Origin: UBA4416 sp046594225 | GTDB taxonomy: Bacteria > Bacteroidota > Bacteroidia > B-17B0 > Aurantibacillaceae | Reading direction: 5' to 3' | Length of the DNA: 64,000 nt | NCBI GenBank assembly: GCA_046594225.1 | Contig: JBKJPW010000116.1 | Coordinates: 7,236 to 71,235 of the forward strand | Shown here: positions 61,246 through 64,000 of the stretch, one piece after another | Layout: every line of letters starts with the position of its first letter | Position numbering within the stretch: position 1 is the first letter of the stretch | Translations under genes and position numbers: made by a program | The notes under the pieces: model-generated | Told to the model about the DNA's origin: nothing | Databases searched by the model: none | The model's input: the letters and a program-made list of their open reading frames with translations, nothing else

Positions 61246-62631
61246 TTAAGCAGTAAAATATTTATAAAACAAAGGAATGGTTTCAATTCCTTTATAGTAA
61301 TTAAATAAACCATAATGTTCGTTGGGCGAATGCAAAGCATCCGTATCCAAACCAAAACCCATTAAAATACTATCCAACCCTAATTCTTTTTTAAATAAAG
61401 CTACAATTGGAATACTACCGCCGCCGCGTGTAGGAATTGGTTTTTTACCATAAGATTCTTCCATCGCCATACTCGCTGCTTTAAACGCTGCTGAATTGGG
61501 CGGAACTACCACCGGCTCGCCACCATGATGATGACTCACTTTTATTTTCACCGATCTTGGAGCGATCTTTTCGAAATGCTTTTTAAACATCTCACTTATT
61601 TTTTCTGAACTCTGATTCGGCACTAAACGCATGCTTATTTTTGCAAATGCTTTACCGGGCAATACTGTTTTTGCACCTTCTCCTGTATAACCACCCCAAA
61701 TTCCATTAACATCTAAGGTCGGACGAATTCCTGTGCGCTCAATTGTTGTATAACCTTTTTCACCTTGCTCTTCTGCAACATTCAAATCTTTTTTAAAGTC
61801 GGCCAAATTAAATGGTGCATTCGCCATTTCTTTTCTTTCGGCTTCTGTTAATTCAACAACATCATTATAAAAACCGGGAATGGTAATGTGATTATTTTCA
61901 TCATGACAAGAGGCGATCATTTTACAAAGTACGTTAACAGGATTTGCAACTGCACCACCGTAAACACCACTATGCAAATCGCGGTTTGGTCCTGTAATTT
62001 CAACTTCCATATAAGCCAGGCCGCGTAAACCAACATCAATCGATGGGATATCATTCGCGATCATGGATGTATCTGAAATTAAAATTACATCCCCTTGTAA
62101 ACGGTTTTTATTTTCTACTATCCAAGGACCTAAATTTGCAGAACCAACTTCTTCTTCACCTTCAATCATGAATTTTACATTGCAAGGAAGCGTTCCGCTT
62201 TTCATCATGAATTCAAAAGCCTTTACGTGCATGTACATTTGTCCTTTATCATCACAAGCACCACGCGCGAAAATTGCGCCGTCAGGATGTAAAGCAGTTT
62301 TTTTAATTACCGGCTCAAACGGTGGTGAATCCCAAAGATCCAATGGATCTGGTGGCTGTACATCGTAATGTCCGTAAACTATAACTGTTGGTTTTTTTGG
62401 ATCAATTATTTTTTCGCCATAAACCACAGAGAAACCTTTTGTTTTTGAGATCTCAACTTTATCTAATCCGGCTTCTATCAAACGCTGCTTAACCATTTCA
62501 GCTGTTTTATTTACATCGCCTGCAAATTTAGGATCGGCACTTACCGAAGGAATTTTTAATAAATCAAGTAACTCGTTTAAAAAACGTTCTTTATTTGCGT
62601 TAACGTAAGTAGTAATCTGACTGCGTTCCAT
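61246..62631 (-). CDS. Dipeptidase, M20 family
   Basis: A 461-residue metallopeptidase of the M20 family (CNDP-like). It has VIVYGHYDVQPPDPLDLW with the first metal ligands, FARGACDDKGQMYMH with the bridging aspartate, MIEGEEEVGSANLG with the catalytic/metal glutamates and ALHSPNEHYGL with the last histidine. These make a dinuclear zinc site. Family members release single residues from dipeptides. Start ATG 62631. An inverted repeat lies just upstream. Confidence 0.94.
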   Translation of the reverse strand: MERSQITTYVNANKERFLNELLDLLKIPSVSADPKFAGDVNKTAEMVKQRLIEAGLDKVEISKTKGFSVVYGEKIIDPKKPTVIVYGHYDVQPPDPLDLWDSPPFEPVIKKTALHPDGAIFARGACDDKGQMYMHVKAFEFMMKSGTLPCNVKFMIEGEEEVGSANLGPWIVENKNRLQGDVILISDTSMIANDIPSIDVGLRGLAYMEVEITGPNRDLHSGVYGGAVANPVNVLCKMIASCHDENNHITIPGFYNDVVELTEAERKEMANAPFNLADFKKDLNVAEEQGEKGYTTIERTGIRPTLDVNGIWGGYTGEGAKTVLPGKAFAKISMRLVPNQSSEKISEMFKKHFEKIAPRSVKIKVSHHHGGEPVVVPPNSAAFKAASMAMEESYGKKPIPTRGGGSIPIVALFKKELGLDSILMGFGLDTDALHSPNEHYGLFNYYKGIETIPLFYKYFTA

Positions 62632-62652
62632 ATTCGAAAAATTTGGCTTAAA

Positions 62653-62679
62653 GGTATCATTTTAAACGTAATTGATACC
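62653..62679. promoter_or_regulatory. Inverted repeat upstream of the dipeptidase gene
   Basis: GGTATCA (62653-62659) and TGATACC (62673-62679) are exact inverted copies separated by 13 bases, 22 bases upstream of the dipeptidase start. A near-palindrome GCGCCAATATTGCGC sits at 62688-62702. Could be an operator or a transcript hairpin. Confidence 0.35.
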
Positions 62680-62819
62680 GCAAAGAGGCGCCAATATTGC
62701 GCATTTTTATTTTAGACCTCGATTTTTATCAGCTTTCAGTTATAAACTTTTGGTTATTACTAATTTATGTTATTTAGCATTGCTAAAGGCCCTGCAAAAG
62801 ACTAACTTTACTATGTAAA

Positions 62820-63422
62820 ATGAAATCTTTAAAGTTCATAATCTTTATTTTTTTAATTAGCTTTTTACAAGTCAGATCTCAAACACGCATTTACAATTTT
62901 ACCACCCTTCCTTTAACTGATTCGGTTCGTTTAAGTTTTACTGTTTTACAAGGAACTGCCTGTGCAGGATGGGAAATATTAAAGGGTTCTGATTCGCTCA
63001 ACTTGAATCCTATTTATGTTTACCCGGGTATTTGTGGTAACATGAGTTTTTCTGAAACTTATAAGTATACTGATTTTAGTCCGAACAAATCAACTCCTAA
63101 TTTTTATCAGATATTAATTCCTCCGTCAGATTATTCGCCTGTAAGACGTGTTGATCTTGCTACCAATTTTTCCAACTTAATTATTTACCCGCAGCCCGTT
63201 GAAGATAATTTGAATATTATCATTAACGGACAAAAAAATTATTATTACGAAATAAACATTTACGATAGGTTTGGAAGAAAAAAAGGTTTTGCCAGCGGAG
63301 ATGTGGTTGATAAAATTACGATTGATGTTTCAGCTTTTAATGAAGGCGTTTACGTTTTTTTTATTGCCAAAAGTGGCGGCGGAATTTATAAGGGGAAATT
63401 TTTGAAGAAACCGAAAGGGTAA
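62820..63422 (+). CDS. Small T9SS-exported protein
   Basis: A 200-residue secreted protein: signal peptide LKFIIFIFLISFLQVRSQ, a beta-rich domain of about 100 residues, including TACAGWEILKG, and a C-terminal sorting-like domain (about 120-200) with NLIIYPQPVEDNLNIIING, which has the PxP-type opening of type A domains (PQP instead of PNP), and GVYVFFIAKSGGGIYKGKF. The passenger is not recognised. It ends directly next to ispF (convergent). Confidence 0.7.
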   Translation: MKSLKFIIFIFLISFLQVRSQTRIYNFTTLPLTDSVRLSFTVLQGTACAGWEILKGSDSLNLNPIYVYPGICGNMSFSETYKYTDFSPNKSTPNFYQILIPPSDYSPVRRVDLATNFSNLIIYPQPVEDNLNIIINGQKNYYYEINIYDRFGRKKGFASGDVVDKITIDVSAFNEGVYVFFIAKSGGGIYKGKFLKKPKG

Positions 63423-63905
63423 TTACTTTTTGTAGATCAATGCAACGGCGTAAGCATTCACGCCTTCTTCTCTTCCCACGTATCCTAATTTTTCATTTGT
63501 AGTAGCTTTAATTGAGATATCGTTTTTCGTAACTTTTAAAATGGGTGCGATAATTGTTTGCATTGCATCAATGTGCGGATTTATTTTTGGGGCTTCCATA
63601 CTTAAGGTTGAATCAATATTTCCAACAGCGTAACCATTCTTGTCTAACAATTCAACAACTTCTTTTAATAATAATTTGCTATCCGCATTTTTATATTTTG
63701 GATCTGTATTTGGAAAATGAAAACCTATATCGCGTAAATTAGCTGCGCCTAATAACGCATCGCAAATCGCGTGTAACAACACATCGGCGTCGCTATGACC
63801 AACACAACCTTTATCAAATTCCAATTTAACGCCACCCATCCATAATTCTCTTCCTTCACCTAAAGGATGAACATCGAAACCAAAACCAACTCTAATATTT
63901 ACCAT
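63423..63905 (-). CDS. ispF: 2-C-methyl-D-erythritol 2,4-cyclodiphosphate synthase IspF
   Basis: Fifth enzyme of the non-mevalonate isoprenoid pathway; converts CDP-ME 2-phosphate to MEcPP. The 160-residue protein has the zinc ligands in GFGFDVHPLGEGRELWMG and the GHSDADVLLHAICDALLG motif, IGFHFPNTDPKYKNADS, and ATTNEKLGYVGREEGV. Length is normal for a homotrimer. It stands next to the start of another minus-strand gene. Confidence 0.97.
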   Translation of the reverse strand: MVNIRVGFGFDVHPLGEGRELWMGGVKLEFDKGCVGHSDADVLLHAICDALLGAANLRDIGFHFPNTDPKYKNADSKLLLKEVVELLDKNGYAVGNIDSTLSMEAPKINPHIDAMQTIIAPILKVTKNDISIKATTNEKLGYVGREEGVNAYAVALIYKK

Positions 63906-63944
63906 AATTTATTTTATTTCTATTGCCACCTTAAGCAGACTGGT

Positions 63945-63964
63945 AGCTGAGCGCAGCCGAAGCT
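63945..63964. repeat. Dispersed 20-bp GAGCG-CGAAG motif, second copy
   Basis: AGCTGAGCGCAGCCGAAGCT shares the CTGAGCGxxGxCGAAG core and terminal complementarity of the unit at 28938. It overlaps the end of a possible minus-strand reading frame. Confidence 0.5.
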
Positions 63965-64000
63965 ATTTAATATCGCAGGTTGTTGCACCGGAAGATAAAC
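63963..64000 (-). CDS. Possible C-terminal end of a protein cut by the window edge
   Basis: On the minus strand the frame ending LSSGATTCDIK then TAG (63963-63965) is open to the edge. Too short to identify; it lies about 58 bases upstream of ispF and could be the end of the preceding gene, but other frames also stay open over this short stretch. Confidence 0.3.
   Translation of the reverse strand, partial: LSSGATTCDIK

Noticed and set aside
62063..62368. Open frame of about 100 codons on the plus strand inside the M20 dipeptidase gene
   Set aside because: Antisense shadow of a conserved gene; composition is typical of complement of coding sequence.
1..64000. Insertion sequence, prophage or conjugative element
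   Set aside because: I found no transposase, integrase, recombinase or phage structural gene and no terminal inverted repeats around a coding unit.

Overview
The window is low-GC, AT-rich DNA from a member of the Bacteroidota. The evidence is the type IX secretion system (T9SS) C-terminal sorting domains, TPR-SpoIIE phosphatases, a propeller-type LytS-like histidine kinase with a LytTR regulator, near-absence of Shine-Dalgarno sequences, TAnnTTTG promoter elements, and GH92/GH20/GH2 glycosidases. Assignment below phylum is not supported by what I can see. Most of the window is ordinary chromosome; I see no transposase, integrase, phage gene or CRISPR array.

Layout. 1-6.9 kb: start of an unknown gene, an AlkB-type dioxygenase, two tandem TPR-SpoIIE phosphatases, a secreted HExxH protein and a UspA protein. 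7-14.2 kb: two T9SS-exported proteins with almost identical sorting-domain DNA, a LytTR response regulator split by a one-base frameshift, its overlapping sensor kinase, and tRNA-Cys. 14.3-28.2 kb: methionine-type aminotransferase, three tandem paralogous small membrane proteins, PdxA, M17 aminopeptidase, a peptide-binding lipoprotein, exonuclease III, and a 1170-residue probable outer-membrane protein. 28.3-30.8 kb: riboflavin synthase and NadB, followed by a hairpin repeat. 30.8-34.4 kb: tRNA-His and a tight five-gene operon (DoxX-like, DUF2071, membrane methyltransferase, small membrane protein, geranylgeranyl-reductase-like flavoprotein) of unknown product. 34.4-38.6 kb: DUF4846, FtsX, TrmD, a secreted unknown and an RNA methyltransferase.

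38.7-51.9 kb is the most coherent system. Nine same-strand genes with overlaps or short gaps encode a sugar MFS transporter, a small acidic protein, a GH20 hexosaminidase, a glycosylasparaginase, CutC, a GH2 beta-mannosidase, a GH92 alpha-mannosidase, a TlpA-like thioredoxin and a frameshifted beta-barrel protein. The four hydrolases match the successive linkages of a high-mannose N-glycan down to GlcNAc-Asn, so the operon looks like a complete exo-acting N-glycan dismantling pathway without SusC/SusD. The place of CutC in it is unexplained.

51.9-64 kb: HflX, a membrane-cytochrome c fusion, a large double amidohydrolase, MepB-like protein, a P460-like heme lipoprotein, a methyltransferase-GT2 fusion, a BaiN/HI0933-type flavoprotein whose stop codon lies in an inverted repeat, an M20 dipeptidase, a small T9SS protein and IspF. 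Two genes (near 10770 and 51680) are each broken by loss of one base in a homopolymer, which may be real or an assembly artefact. Several genes appear to start at TTG or GTG.
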